In this document: positions 1 through 7,700 of the stretch, piece after piece | How positions within the stretch are numbered: the first letter of the stretch is position 1 | How the letters are laid out: each line of letters starts with the position of its first letter | NCBI GenBank assembly: GCA_013043295.1 | Contig: JABDOO010000087.1 | Span: 1-20,026, forward strand | DNA length: 20,026 bases | DNA from: Candidatus Nitrosopumilus sp. | GTDB lineage: Archaea; Thermoproteota; Nitrososphaeria; Nitrososphaerales; Nitrosopumilaceae | Direction: 5' to 3' | Notes under the pieces: generated by a model | The model's database searches: none | Seen by the model: the letters and a program-made list of their open reading frames with translations, nothing else | Told to the model about the DNA's origin: nothing | Program-made: the position numbers and the translations under genes

Positions 1-656
1 GTGTTTCAATTGCAGAGACGACTCCATCAAAAACTAAAAAAACATTAAAAATTGCACTTTTAAAATCAGATTATGCAGAAGTAAGATTTGATTTTCTGAA
101 AATAGAGCAGATTCCTGAGACACTAGAGTTAATTAAAAAAGATCTTAGAAAAGTTGTCTGCACATTAAGACCAAAAACAGAAGGAGGAAAATTTCAAGGC
201 AGTGAGAAAGAAAGAATCGCAATTCTAAAACTAATAGCCGAGTATAATCCATTTTTGTTAGATGTAGAATTTAACACATTAAAGAGAAATTCTGCATTGA
301 CAAAATACTTGAAATCAACAAAGACAAAATTACTTGTATCATGGCATGACTTTAAACGAACTCCTAGTTCTTCAGAATTAAAAAAGAAGTTAAATCAAAT
401 CAGCAGGTTTTCAACAAATATCAAAATTGTAAGTACTGCTAAAACAACAGATGATTCCACTAGAATGCTAGAGTTGTATAGCAAAAAAGGAAAAAACAAT
501 CTAATTTCTTTTGCAATGGGAGATTACGGACGAATTTCAAGAATTTTGTGCCTGTATTTGGGTAGTCCATACACATACGTCTCACTTGGAAAGGCAGTTG
601 CTCCAGGGCAGTTTAGTGTAGATGAAGTAAAAAAAATTACAAAATTAAAGAAATAG
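1..656 (+). CDS. aroD: 3-dehydroquinate dehydratase, type I (5'-truncated)
   Basis: Type I dehydroquinase converts 3-dehydroquinate to 3-dehydroshikimate through a Schiff base, the third step of the shikimate pathway. The reading frame is open from base 3 to the stop at 654-656, giving 217 visible residues. The first visible residues read VSIAETTPS, so only a few N-terminal residues are probably missing. Family marks in order: the EVRFDFL strand, a TLRPKTEGGKFQGS segment, a WHDF histidine (about 343-354) that fits the general base, a STAKTT lysine (about 433-450) that fits the Schiff-base residue, and a C-terminal GKAVAPGQFS loop. Length is normal for archaeal AroD (about 220). A Met codon at 255 is internal, because the motif-bearing part lies upstream of it. 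aroE follows after 50 bases and appears to have its own TATA box. Confidence 0.95.
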   Translation, partial: VSIAETTPSKTKKTLKIALLKSDYAEVRFDFLKIEQIPETLELIKKDLRKVVCTLRPKTEGGKFQGSEKERIAILKLIAEYNPFLLDVEFNTLKRNSALTKYLKSTKTKLLVSWHDFKRTPSSSELKKKLNQISRFSTNIKIVSTAKTTDDSTRMLELYSKKGKNNLISFAMGDYGRISRILCLYLGSPYTYVSLGKAVAPGQFSVDEVKKITKLKK

Positions 657-673
657 CAACAAAGTAGTTGAGA

Positions 674-681
674 GTTTAAAT
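674..681 (+). promoter_or_regulatory. Putative TATA box of aroE
   Basis: GTTTAAAT is centred about 29 bases before the aroE ATG at 707. Archaeal initiation falls roughly 25 bases downstream of the TATA centre, so the transcript would be leaderless or have a leader of a few bases. No Shine-Dalgarno sequence is visible before the ATG. Confidence 0.45.
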
Positions 682-706
682 CAATCATATTACTGAAGAA
701 AATAAG

Positions 707-1528
707 ATGAGTAAATCATTTGCAGTAATCGGAGATCCTATTGATCATTCATTATCTCCCAATATTCATAGTGCAGCATTCAGAGAGATGAATTTAGATT
801 CATCATATATTGCATATAGAATTCCAAAAGGAGAATTAGAAGAAGGAGTTGAAGGATTAAAAAAAATAAAGATTACAGGATTCAACATTACAATTCCACA
901 CAAAATAGAGATGATGAAGTATCTTGATAAAACTGATGAATCTTGTAGTTTGATTGGAGCAGTAAATACAGTATCAAACAGTAACGGAGTTCTAAAAGGA
1001 TACAATACAGACATGGATGGGTTCTTGGATCCATTTAAGAAAAAGAAATTAAACATTTCTGGAGCCAAAGTACTTTTACTTGGTGCAGGAGGCGCTGCAA
1101 GAGCAATAGTGGCAGGATTTGCAAAAGAGAAAGCAAAAAGCATCACCATTGCAAATAGGACAATAGAGAAAGCAAATACTCTTTCAGAATTTGCAAAAAG
1201 TATAGGTCTAGATGCAACAGCAATAAAAATTCAAGATGTAAAGGATACGGCAAAAAATTATGACATCATTGTAAATGCCACATCAGTAGGTCTACAAAAT
1301 GAGCCAAGTGTTATCTCATTAAAAGGGATTAATGAAAAAACAATTGTGTACGATATTGTTTACATGCCAATGAATACAGATTTTATTAAAAAAGCAAAAG
1401 AAGAAAAAGCAACTATCATTTATGGTTATGAGATGCTCTTAGGTCAAGCAGTAAGGGCCTTTGAGATTTGGCACGGTATAGAAGCACCTTATAATGCCAT
1501 GAAAAAAGCATTGTTAGGAGGATTTTGA
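707..1528 (+). CDS. aroE: Shikimate dehydrogenase
   Basis: NADP-dependent reduction of 3-dehydroshikimate to shikimate. The 273 residues match the family length. The N-terminal substrate domain has SLSPNIH (residues 15-21) and NITIPHK (60-66), where K66 is the expected catalytic lysine. N87 in the AVNT motif and D102 in the NTDMDG motif are the other substrate contacts. The Rossmann domain has GAGGAAR (126-132). The NRT motif (150-152) after the second strand is typical of NADP-preferring AroE. The stop codon shares one base with the ATG of the shikimate kinase gene, so the two are translationally coupled. Confidence 0.97.
   Translation: MSKSFAVIGDPIDHSLSPNIHSAAFREMNLDSSYIAYRIPKGELEEGVEGLKKIKITGFNITIPHKIEMMKYLDKTDESCSLIGAVNTVSNSNGVLKGYNTDMDGFLDPFKKKKLNISGAKVLLLGAGGAARAIVAGFAKEKAKSITIANRTIEKANTLSEFAKSIGLDATAIKIQDVKDTAKNYDIIVNATSVGLQNEPSVISLKGINEKTIVYDIVYMPMNTDFIKKAKEEKATIIYGYEMLLGQAVRAFEIWHGIEAPYNAMKKALLGGF
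1516..1521 (+). promoter_or_regulatory. Strong Shine-Dalgarno site before the shikimate kinase gene
   Basis: AGGAGG ends six bases before ATG 1528, inside the aroE coding end. Downstream genes in these overlapping units use Shine-Dalgarno initiation, while first genes look leaderless. The spacing decides for ATG 1528 over TTG 1525. Confidence 0.7.
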
Positions 1529-2382
1529 TGGCAAAAGCAAAGGCTACAGTCCATGGTGCAGTCTCACTAGTCAATGCAATTGCAAACCAGAAAGGAGCAA
1601 CTCTAGGAATAGATCTTAAGGTGGAGGCAACCATAGAGACAAATCCCGGCAAGGGAATTTCAATCCAATCAGAAAACAAGAGCCTAAGCTCCCGTCTAAT
1701 TAACAAAACAATTGAAAAAATTGTTTCAAAAAAAGATTTGGAACAAAATAAAATTACAGTTACTCTAGTTTCAGAAATTCCTACAGGTTATGGTTTAAAA
1801 AGTTCAAGTGCCATATCTTCAGCAATTGCTCTAGCATGTGCCAAAATATTTAAACCAAAATTAACTGATCAACAAATTCTTCTTGCAGGGGTGGATGCAT
1901 CAATTGAAACCAAAGTCAGTATTACTGGTGCATATGATGATGCATGTTCATGCTACTATGGAGGATTTAATGTAACAGATAATGCAAAGAAGAAGAGAAT
2001 ACAATTTGAGAAAGGACCAGCAAATTTAATTGCAGTAATATTCATTCCAAAAAACAGAAAAAGAGGAAATCTAAAAAAACTGAAAATTTTATCATCAGTA
2101 TTTGAAAATGCATGGGAATTAGCTAGGAAAGCAAACTATTGGGAAGCAATGATAATCAATGGTTTAGCAACTGCATCAATTTTAAACTCAGATCCCAAAA
2201 TTATTACAGATTTATTGGAAAAGGGTGCAATGGGTGCATCTGTTTCTGGCAATGGACCATCAATTGCAGCAATTACAAAGAAAGAAAATGAATCTGCAAT
2301 AAAAAAAGTATTTTCAACATTAGAAGGAAACATAATTGTTTCAAAAATTAGCAATAAAAAGGCAGAAGTTCATGAAATCTAA
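1528..2382 (+). CDS. aroK: Shikimate kinase, archaeal GHMP type
   Basis: ATP-dependent phosphorylation of shikimate to shikimate 3-phosphate, by the GHMP-kinase fold used in archaea and not by the P-loop AroK of bacteria. The protein has 284 residues. The GHMP phosphate-binding loop is PTGYGLKSSSA (residues 85-95). The C-terminal GHMP motif is seen in GAMGASVSGNGPS. The start is placed at ATG 1528, not the preceding in-frame TTG at 1525, because GGAGG (1517-1521) lies six bases before 1528 and only three before 1525. The gene overlaps the stop of aroE by one base and the start of aroA by eleven bases. The symbol aroK is used for function; this enzyme is not homologous to bacterial AroK. Confidence 0.93.
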   Translation: MAKAKATVHGAVSLVNAIANQKGATLGIDLKVEATIETNPGKGISIQSENKSLSSRLINKTIEKIVSKKDLEQNKITVTLVSEIPTGYGLKSSSAISSAIALACAKIFKPKLTDQQILLAGVDASIETKVSITGAYDDACSCYYGGFNVTDNAKKKRIQFEKGPANLIAVIFIPKNRKRGNLKKLKILSSVFENAWELARKANYWEAMIINGLATASILNSDPKIITDLLEKGAMGASVSGNGPSIAAITKKENESAIKKVFSTLEGNIIVSKISNKKAEVHEI

Positions 2383-3640
2383 AATCGAAAAATCAAAAAT
2401 TTCAGGGCAAATAGTTTGTCCTCCAAACAAAAGTTATACACATAGAGCAATTTTCCTAGCATCGCTTGCAGGAAAAAATAGTGTTGTTGAAAATGTTTTA
2501 TTTTCAGCAGATACAAAGGCTACAATTGAAGCATGCAAGAAATTTGGGGCAGACATTGAAGTTAAAGATTCATCAATAATTGTCAAAAATTCTATCAAAT
2601 TAGGCACAAATGTACCTGAAATCAACACAGAGAATTCAGGCACCACCATTAGAATCGCATCAGGGATTGCCAGTTTGTTTTCAGAAGAGATTACACTTAC
2701 AGGAGATTCAAGTTTACAAAAAAGACCCATGCAGCCGCTTTTAGATGCATTATCAAGTATTGGTGCTCAATGCACATCAACTAATGGGAACCCACCAATC
2801 AAAATTAAAGGAAAGATAACAGGAGGAGAAGTTAAAATTCCAGGAAATTTTTCCAGTCAATTTATTTCAGCATTGCTTATTTGTGGACCGCTTACAGAGA
2901 ATGGAATTAATCTCACCATAGAAGGTAACTTGGTATCAAAACCATATCTTGATGCAACTATTGCAACTATGAGGAAGTTTGGAGTAATAGTTCAAACATT
3001 AATCCCATACAAAAGATACAACATATCACCACAGATTTACAAAGAAACAACATTCACAGTACCAATTGATTTTTCTAGTCTTGCACTTCTTCTTTCAGCT
3101 ACGGTACTAAATGGAGAGGATGTCACCATCAAAGGTAATATTGGAAATTTGCCCCAAGGAGATGAAGTATTCATAGATATTTTAGAACAATTAGGAGTTA
3201 ACATTTCAATTGATGATGAACAAATAAAAATAAAATCACCAGAAAAGCTAAAAGGAGGAAAATTTGATCTTAGTAATTCACCAGATCTTCTTCCACCGTT
3301 AGCAATTTTATCATTGAAATCTTCTGCTCCAATTGAAATAGTTAATGTAAAGCATGCACGATTAAAAGAGACCGATAGAATTGCAATAATTTCTAGAGAA
3401 CTTGTAAAACTTGGAATTAAAGTTCAAGAAAACGATGATGGTATGATTTTAGAAACATCTGATAAAATTTCTGGTGCAGATTTAATTTCCGAGGATGATC
3501 ACAGATTATTCATGGCATTTTGTATTGCTGGAATGTATGTAGGTAATTGCACTGTAACAGATCCTGAATCAGTCAAAGTGTCATACCCAAATTTTGTAGA
3601 AGAAATGAATAGAATGGGTGCTAAAATCCAAATCGAATAA
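2372..3640 (+). CDS. aroA: 3-phosphoshikimate 1-carboxyvinyltransferase (EPSP synthase)
   Basis: Joins phosphoenolpyruvate to shikimate 3-phosphate, giving EPSP. The 422 residues are normal for AroA. The N-terminal CPPNKSYTHRA (residues 16-26) carries the conserved Lys, Ser and Arg. NSGTTIR (88-94) and GDSSLQKRPM (111-120) are substrate-binding motifs. SPDLLPPLAIL has the expected catalytic Asp, and ARLKETDRI the Glu of the PEP site. The start is ATG 2372, which leaves residues beginning MKSKIEKSK. The frame also opens at an earlier TTG (2336), but that would extend 47 bases into the kinase gene and add residues unlike the family. This gene ends the first half of the aromatic block; a 329-base gap follows before aroC. 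Confidence 0.96.
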   Translation: MKSKIEKSKISGQIVCPPNKSYTHRAIFLASLAGKNSVVENVLFSADTKATIEACKKFGADIEVKDSSIIVKNSIKLGTNVPEINTENSGTTIRIASGIASLFSEEITLTGDSSLQKRPMQPLLDALSSIGAQCTSTNGNPPIKIKGKITGGEVKIPGNFSSQFISALLICGPLTENGINLTIEGNLVSKPYLDATIATMRKFGVIVQTLIPYKRYNISPQIYKETTFTVPIDFSSLALLLSATVLNGEDVTIKGNIGNLPQGDEVFIDILEQLGVNISIDDEQIKIKSPEKLKGGKFDLSNSPDLLPPLAILSLKSSAPIEIVNVKHARLKETDRIAIISRELVKLGIKVQENDDGMILETSDKISGADLISEDDHRLFMAFCIAGMYVGNCTVTDPESVKVSYPNFVEEMNRMGAKIQIE

Positions 3641-3675
3641 TATTATTTTTCAAAAAAATGCTCTTTGGGATAAAA

Positions 3676-3761
3676 GGCGCGACCCTGTATAGAGTGAAAA
3701 GCATTCTCCTCACCCACAACGCTTTTGCGTAGATAACATGTCTTTTTCGCAGGGCCGCGCA
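3676..3761 (+). ncRNA. Candidate structured small RNA between aroA and aroC
   Basis: This is a GC-rich island (45 of about 85 bases are G or C) in a very AT-rich gap. It is closed by an 11-base inverted repeat, GCGCGACCCTG (3677-3687) against CAGGGCCGCGC (3750-3760), with one A-C mismatch and one further T-G pair inside. Within it, ACGC-TTTT-GCGT (3719-3730) forms a four-pair hairpin, and GAAAAG (3696-3701) can pair with CTTTTTC (3742-3748) with one bulged base. No reading frame spans it. It does not look like a tRNA, 5S, SRP or RNase P RNA. It could be a free RNA or a structured 3' end of the aroA transcript. The orientation is assumed from the flanking genes and cannot be proved, since an inverted repeat folds on both strands. 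I cannot assign a family. Confidence 0.5.
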
Positions 3762-3940
3762 AATTATTTGTTATAATTTACACGATTTTGCATATATCTT
3801 GTATGTTATAATGATATTTAAGAATATAATATAATTATTTCATAAAATGTTTAATTTTTCTATAATTTTTAAACAGGTGTAATGACGGAATTAAAACGTT
3901 CAATCAGAGAAGAAAATTTTCAATTAATTTCAGAATGAGG
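3762..3940. other. AT-rich intergenic remainder before aroC
   Basis: This is the rest of the aroA-aroC gap. It is nearly pure A/T with several TATA-like runs around 3770-3870 and no convincing coding frame. An 18-codon frame (3882-3938) starts at an ATG but shows no recognisable product. The length of this AT-rich stretch leaves room for promoters of both the candidate RNA and aroC. Confidence 0.5.
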
Positions 3941-3949
3941 AATTATAAA
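3941..3949 (+). promoter_or_regulatory. Putative TATA box of aroC
   Basis: AATTATAAA is centred about 25 bases before GTG 3970. Transcription starting at the usual archaeal distance would begin at the start codon itself, giving a leaderless mRNA. This supports GTG 3970 as the start and a separate promoter for the second half of the aromatic block. Confidence 0.5.
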
Positions 3950-3969
3950 CATCGATTAACTTTGATAGA

Positions 3970-5067
3970 GTGTTGCCGGGAAGTTCTATTGGTCAGCGTC
4001 TTGTTTTAACAAGTTTTGGTGAAAGTCATGGAAAATCTATTGGGGCAGTTTTAGATGGATGTCCTGCAGGATTAGAATTAAGTGAAAAAGACATTCAAAA
4101 AATGTTAGATCTGAGAAGGCCAGGACAGAATATTATCTCAACACAGAGAAAAGAAGGAGACATTGTAGAAATTATTTCAGGAGTATTCAGAGGACATACA
4201 ACAGGCGCACCAATTACAATGGTAATTTGGAATAGTGATCAAAAGTCAAAAGATTATGAAAATTTGAAAACTAAACTAAGACCGGGTCATTCGGATTATC
4301 CTGCAATGACAAAATATAATCATTACAATGATTATAGAGGAGGGGGAAGATTTTCAGGGAGATTAACTGCAACTCATGTAATGGGAGGAGCAATTGCAAG
4401 AAAATTACTCAAAGTATCTTTAGGAATTGAAACTAATTCGTTTGTAACACAGATTGGAAAAACAAAGATGGAGAGGGAATTTAATGATAAAATGGTTAGT
4501 TCTATTTACAAAAACGAAGTAAGATGTCCTGAAACTAAAACAGCAAAAATAATGAGAGCAAATATTTTAGCTGCTAAAAAGAAAGGGGATTCACTTGGAG
4601 GAATTATTGAATCAGTTACAACTAAAGTTCCAGTAGGTTTAGGTGAACCAATTTTTAGTTCATTAGAATCAGATTTGAGTAAAGCTATTTTTTCAATTCC
4701 ATCTGTAAAAGGAATTGAGTTTGGTTCAGGCTTTGGTGGTTCAGAACTATACGGTTCAGAAAATAATGACTTGTACACCCTAAAGAAAGGGAAAATAGTC
4801 ACAGAAACAAACAGGTCGGGTGGAATTTTAGGAGGTATTTCAAATGGGATGCCAATCACTATGAGAATTGCATTCAAGCCTGCATCATCAATTGCTCAAA
4901 AACAAAAAACAGTAGACATTAAAACAAAAAAAGAAGCAATTTTACAAGTTAAAGGCAGACACGACCCATGTGTGGTACCAAGAGCCCCACCAGTAGTAGA
5001 TTCACTTGTAGCGTTAACTATAGCAGATCATGCACTCCTTTCTGGAGCAATTAAACCCGTATTATAA
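3970..5067 (+). CDS. aroC: Chorismate synthase
   Basis: Makes chorismate from EPSP by trans-1,4 elimination of phosphate, using reduced FMN. The 365 residues are normal for AroC. Motifs: FGESHG (residues 16-21), DLRRPGQ (47-53), RPGHSDY (104-110) and DYRGGGRFSGR (121-131), which form the FMN and substrate site. The C-terminal signature GRHDPCVVPRAPPVVDS is complete. The start is GTG 3970, chosen from the TATA spacing; the next codon TTG 3973 would also give a family-like N-terminus. The chorismate mutase-aminotransferase gene begins four bases after the stop, so the two are very probably co-transcribed. Confidence 0.97.
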   Translation: MLPGSSIGQRLVLTSFGESHGKSIGAVLDGCPAGLELSEKDIQKMLDLRRPGQNIISTQRKEGDIVEIISGVFRGHTTGAPITMVIWNSDQKSKDYENLKTKLRPGHSDYPAMTKYNHYNDYRGGGRFSGRLTATHVMGGAIARKLLKVSLGIETNSFVTQIGKTKMEREFNDKMVSSIYKNEVRCPETKTAKIMRANILAAKKKGDSLGGIIESVTTKVPVGLGEPIFSSLESDLSKAIFSIPSVKGIEFGSGFGGSELYGSENNDLYTLKKGKIVTETNRSGGILGGISNGMPITMRIAFKPASSIAQKQKTVDIKTKKEAILQVKGRHDPCVVPRAPPVVDSLVALTIADHALLSGAIKPVL

Positions 5068-5071
5068 GAAA

Positions 5072-6442
5072 ATGTCAGACATCAATGATCTTCGTAACAA
5101 GATGGACGAAGTTACTCTAAAAATGATAGAGTTGCTAAAAACTAGAACAGATATTGCAAAGGAAATTGGAGAAGTAAAGAAAAATATCGGAAAAGGAGTA
5201 ACTGATGAAGCAAGAGAAGACAGCTTACGAAGTAAGGTTATTTCATTATGTGAAAATATTGGAATGAATGAAACAATTGCTACAAAATTTTTAAATTTTT
5301 TATTAAACGAATCGGTAAAAGTTCAATCAACAAACAAACAAACTCATCTTTCTATTTTCTTAAAAGCAAAATCACTTGAAGAGCAAGGTAAAAAAATTAT
5401 TCATATGGAAGTTGGAGAGCCAGATTTTTTACCACCAAAAATAGTAAAGAATGCACTAGAAGAAGTATTTGATAAAGGATTTCTAAAATATGGTCAAGCA
5501 AAAGGAATGCCATTATTTAGAGAAGCACTTGCAAAACACGTTACTAAAACTTTCAATGCAAACATTAACGATGAAAATATCATAGTTAGTCCAGGAGCTA
5601 GATTTTCAATTTTTACTGCGATTACTACATTGCTGAATCCTGGAGATGAAATGATTGTAATTGAGCCTGCATGGCCAGCCTACAAAGACTGTGCATTAAA
5701 TTCAGGAATCAAAGTAAGGACTATCAAAACAACTTTTGAGAATAAATGGGAACCATCACTAGACCAAATAGAAAAAGCAATTAATTCAAATACAAAAATG
5801 ATTGTACTAAATTATCCAAATAACCCCACAGGAAAAATTCTAGATGAAAATTTACAGGATAGGATAATAGATCTTGCAAGAAAAAATAATCTCTATGTGT
5901 TAAGTGATGAGATTTATTCACAATATGCAAAAACTAAATGGAAAAGTATCCTTAGTTATAATTATGAAAAAAGCATAGTCACCCAATCATTTTCAAAATC
6001 TCATGCAATGACAGGGTTTAGGATTGGATATGCTGTAGCAGATTCAAAAATTATCGAAAAAATGGCAAAATTGCAGGCATTATGTCTGACTAATGTATCA
6101 GAACCAATTCAATACATAGCCATGAAAGCCCTAGAAGAAGACACATCCAATAATACTAATACAGTACAAAACAGACTAGATGTGTTGGCACAAAAAGCAA
6201 ACGAGATAGGATTAGAGTTTGTAATTCCAGATGGAGCCATGTACCTTTTTGCTAAAATTAATCAAGAAGGATTTGATGGAGTACAATTTGCCAACAGTAC
6301 ATTAGAAAAAGGGTTGGCAGTAGCTCCAGGGGAAGGATTTGGAGATTACAAAAATTTTATCAGACTTTCAGCATGTCAAGATGAAAAGGTATTGATTGAA
6401 GGAATGAATATACTAAGCGACATCATGAGTGAGAATCAATGA
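5072..6442 (+). CDS. Chorismate mutase (AroQ)-class I aminotransferase fusion
   Basis: Two domains in one 456-residue protein. Residues 1 to about 88 are an all-helical AroQ chorismate mutase: R8 (LRNKMDEV), R25, K36/K37 and the DEARED segment (residues 45-50) match the active-site pattern that turns chorismate into prephenate. Residues from about 92 on are a PLP-dependent class I aminotransferase: VGEPDF (114-119), NYPNNPTG (247-254), SDEIY (D279), the Schiff-base lysine K309 in SFSKSHAMTG, and a late Arg in FIRLSA for the substrate carboxylate. The gene order aroC, this gene, tyrA suggests transamination of prephenate to arogenate or of 4-hydroxyphenylpyruvate/phenylpyruvate; which one is inference. 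The start is ATG 5072, four bases after the aroC stop; an upstream frame-open extension lies inside aroC. The last codons overlap tyrA by four bases. Confidence 0.93.
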   Translation: MSDINDLRNKMDEVTLKMIELLKTRTDIAKEIGEVKKNIGKGVTDEAREDSLRSKVISLCENIGMNETIATKFLNFLLNESVKVQSTNKQTHLSIFLKAKSLEEQGKKIIHMEVGEPDFLPPKIVKNALEEVFDKGFLKYGQAKGMPLFREALAKHVTKTFNANINDENIIVSPGARFSIFTAITTLLNPGDEMIVIEPAWPAYKDCALNSGIKVRTIKTTFENKWEPSLDQIEKAINSNTKMIVLNYPNNPTGKILDENLQDRIIDLARKNNLYVLSDEIYSQYAKTKWKSILSYNYEKSIVTQSFSKSHAMTGFRIGYAVADSKIIEKMAKLQALCLTNVSEPIQYIAMKALEEDTSNNTNTVQNRLDVLAQKANEIGLEFVIPDGAMYLFAKINQEGFDGVQFANSTLEKGLAVAPGEGFGDYKNFIRLSACQDEKVLIEGMNILSDIMSENQ

Positions 6443-7290
6443 AGAAGATTACAGTTATCGGTGCAGGAGGCCAAATGGGTCAGTGGTTTGTGAAATATTT
6501 TGCAGCAGCAGGCTATGAAGTTACAGGTTATGATACAGAAAATAAAATTATGGGAAAAGACACCATTACATCAGAATCACTAGTGGGCGGAATTTTAAAG
6601 GCAGATTATGTTGTATTGTGCACACCAACTAGAAGAACACCAGAAATTATTAGATTAATTGCAAAAGAGATGAAGCGTGGAACATATCTTATAGAAATAT
6701 CATCTGAAAAATCCAAAGTAGTATCATCTCTATCAAAAATGCCAGCAAAGATCAATCCAATTTGTATACATCCCATGTTTGGACCAGGAACTAAAACGAT
6801 TAAAGGTCAAAACATTATTTCAGTTCCAATAAAAGATGCTAAAAAAGAATTAACTGTCGCAAAAACATTATTTGAAGGTGCAAACTTTGTTACCATCGAT
6901 GCTGCAGAGCATGACAAAAAAATTGCAGTGATTTTAGGATTAACACATTTGATGAATTTAGTTTTTGCAAACATCATTTCAAAAGATGAAAAAATGAATC
7001 TTACTGAAAAAATGTCTGGAACCACATTCAGAGTTCAAAAAACTTTAGCAGAAAGCATAATGACAGAATCTCCAGAACTAATTGAGACAATCATTGCAAA
7101 TCCAGAAATTCGCAGAGTTGCAGAAGAACTTTGGAAAGATATTGGCAGATTATTAACTGCCGTGCAAGAATCAAAAACTGAAGAAGTAGTAAACTACATC
7201 AAAGAATGTCAAGAAAGACTAGCCAAACATACAGATGTCAGTGAATCTTACAAAAGAATGACAAAAATGGTAAAAGCAGTTGAAAAATAG
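6439..7290 (+). CDS. tyrA: Prephenate (or arogenate) dehydrogenase
   Basis: Oxidative decarboxylation on the tyrosine branch. The 283 residues hold an N-terminal Rossmann fold, VIGAGGQMG (residues 6-14), with an acidic residue (D32) at the end of the second strand, which suggests NAD rather than NADP. The TyrA signature HPMFGPGTKTIKGQ begins at H111. LGLTHLMN in the helical C-terminal domain carries another conserved His. There is no ACT domain, so feedback inhibition by tyrosine through that module is not expected. ATGA overlap with the upstream fusion gene shows translational coupling, so mutase, aminotransferase and dehydrogenase are made together. Whether prephenate or arogenate is the substrate cannot be read from the sequence. 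Confidence 0.92.
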   Translation: MKKITVIGAGGQMGQWFVKYFAAAGYEVTGYDTENKIMGKDTITSESLVGGILKADYVVLCTPTRRTPEIIRLIAKEMKRGTYLIEISSEKSKVVSSLSKMPAKINPICIHPMFGPGTKTIKGQNIISVPIKDAKKELTVAKTLFEGANFVTIDAAEHDKKIAVILGLTHLMNLVFANIISKDEKMNLTEKMSGTTFRVQKTLAESIMTESPELIETIIANPEIRRVAEELWKDIGRLLTAVQESKTEEVVNYIKECQERLAKHTDVSESYKRMTKMVKAVEK

Positions 7291-7295
7291 CAGAC

Positions 7296-7700
7296 ATGCG
7301 TTCAACAAAAATTGTAACTTCATTCATTAGAGATAATGGCAAATTATTGATTCTCAAGCGAAGTGAGAAAGTAAAATCCATGAAGGGATTGTGGGCAGGA
7401 ATTAGCGGAATTATTGAAAACGATGAAGAACCACTTTCAAGAGCAAAAATTGAAATTTTTGAAGAAGTAGGAATTCCAGAAGACAAAATCACTTTGATCA
7501 AAGCCAATGAAGAAATGAGGATAAACTCACCTCAATACAAAAATCATGAATGGGAAATTTTTCCATTTTTATTTGAATCCCACAATCCAACAATCAAACT
7601 TAATTGGGAAAATTCAGAATTCAAATGGATTAACATTGATGAATTGAAGAATTTCGAAACAGTTCCTAGTCTTCAAAAAGTACTACTCAATTTGTTGTAG
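7296..7700 (+). CDS. Nudix hydrolase domain protein
   Basis: A 134-residue single-domain protein starting five bases after tyrA, so probably the last gene of the aromatic operon. The Nudix box (residues 38-60) is GIIENDEEPLSRAK then IEIFEEVGI. It keeps the spacing and the metal-binding E53, E56 and E57. The usual Arg of the REUXEE core is Ile (I52). Such enzymes cleave nucleoside diphosphates linked to another group; the substrate here is unknown. Nothing links it to aromatic synthesis except position. Its end overlaps the end of thiC by 18 bases, tail to tail. Confidence 0.85.
   Translation: MRSTKIVTSFIRDNGKLLILKRSEKVKSMKGLWAGISGIIENDEEPLSRAKIEIFEEVGIPEDKITLIKANEEMRINSPQYKNHEWEIFPFLFESHNPTIKLNWENSEFKWINIDELKNFETVPSLQKVLLNLL

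Noticed and set aside
766..1149. Open frame on the minus strand within aroE
   Set aside because: Antisense shadow of a well-supported gene; low-complexity hydrophobic product with no motif. The same holds for the minus-strand frames inside aroA, aroC, tyrA, thiDN and phosphoglycerate mutase.
3676..3761. tRNA, H/ACA guide or terminator explanation for the GC-rich element
   Set aside because: No cloverleaf or T-loop sequence, no clear ACA box or K-turn, and no T-run right after the stem, so none of these was called; the element is left as unclassified.
3882..3938. 18-codon frame before aroC (starts MTELKRS), considered as a leader peptide
   Set aside because: It has no run of aromatic residues as an attenuator would, no clear ribosome site, and it ends just before the aroC TATA box, so it would not be on the leaderless aroC message.
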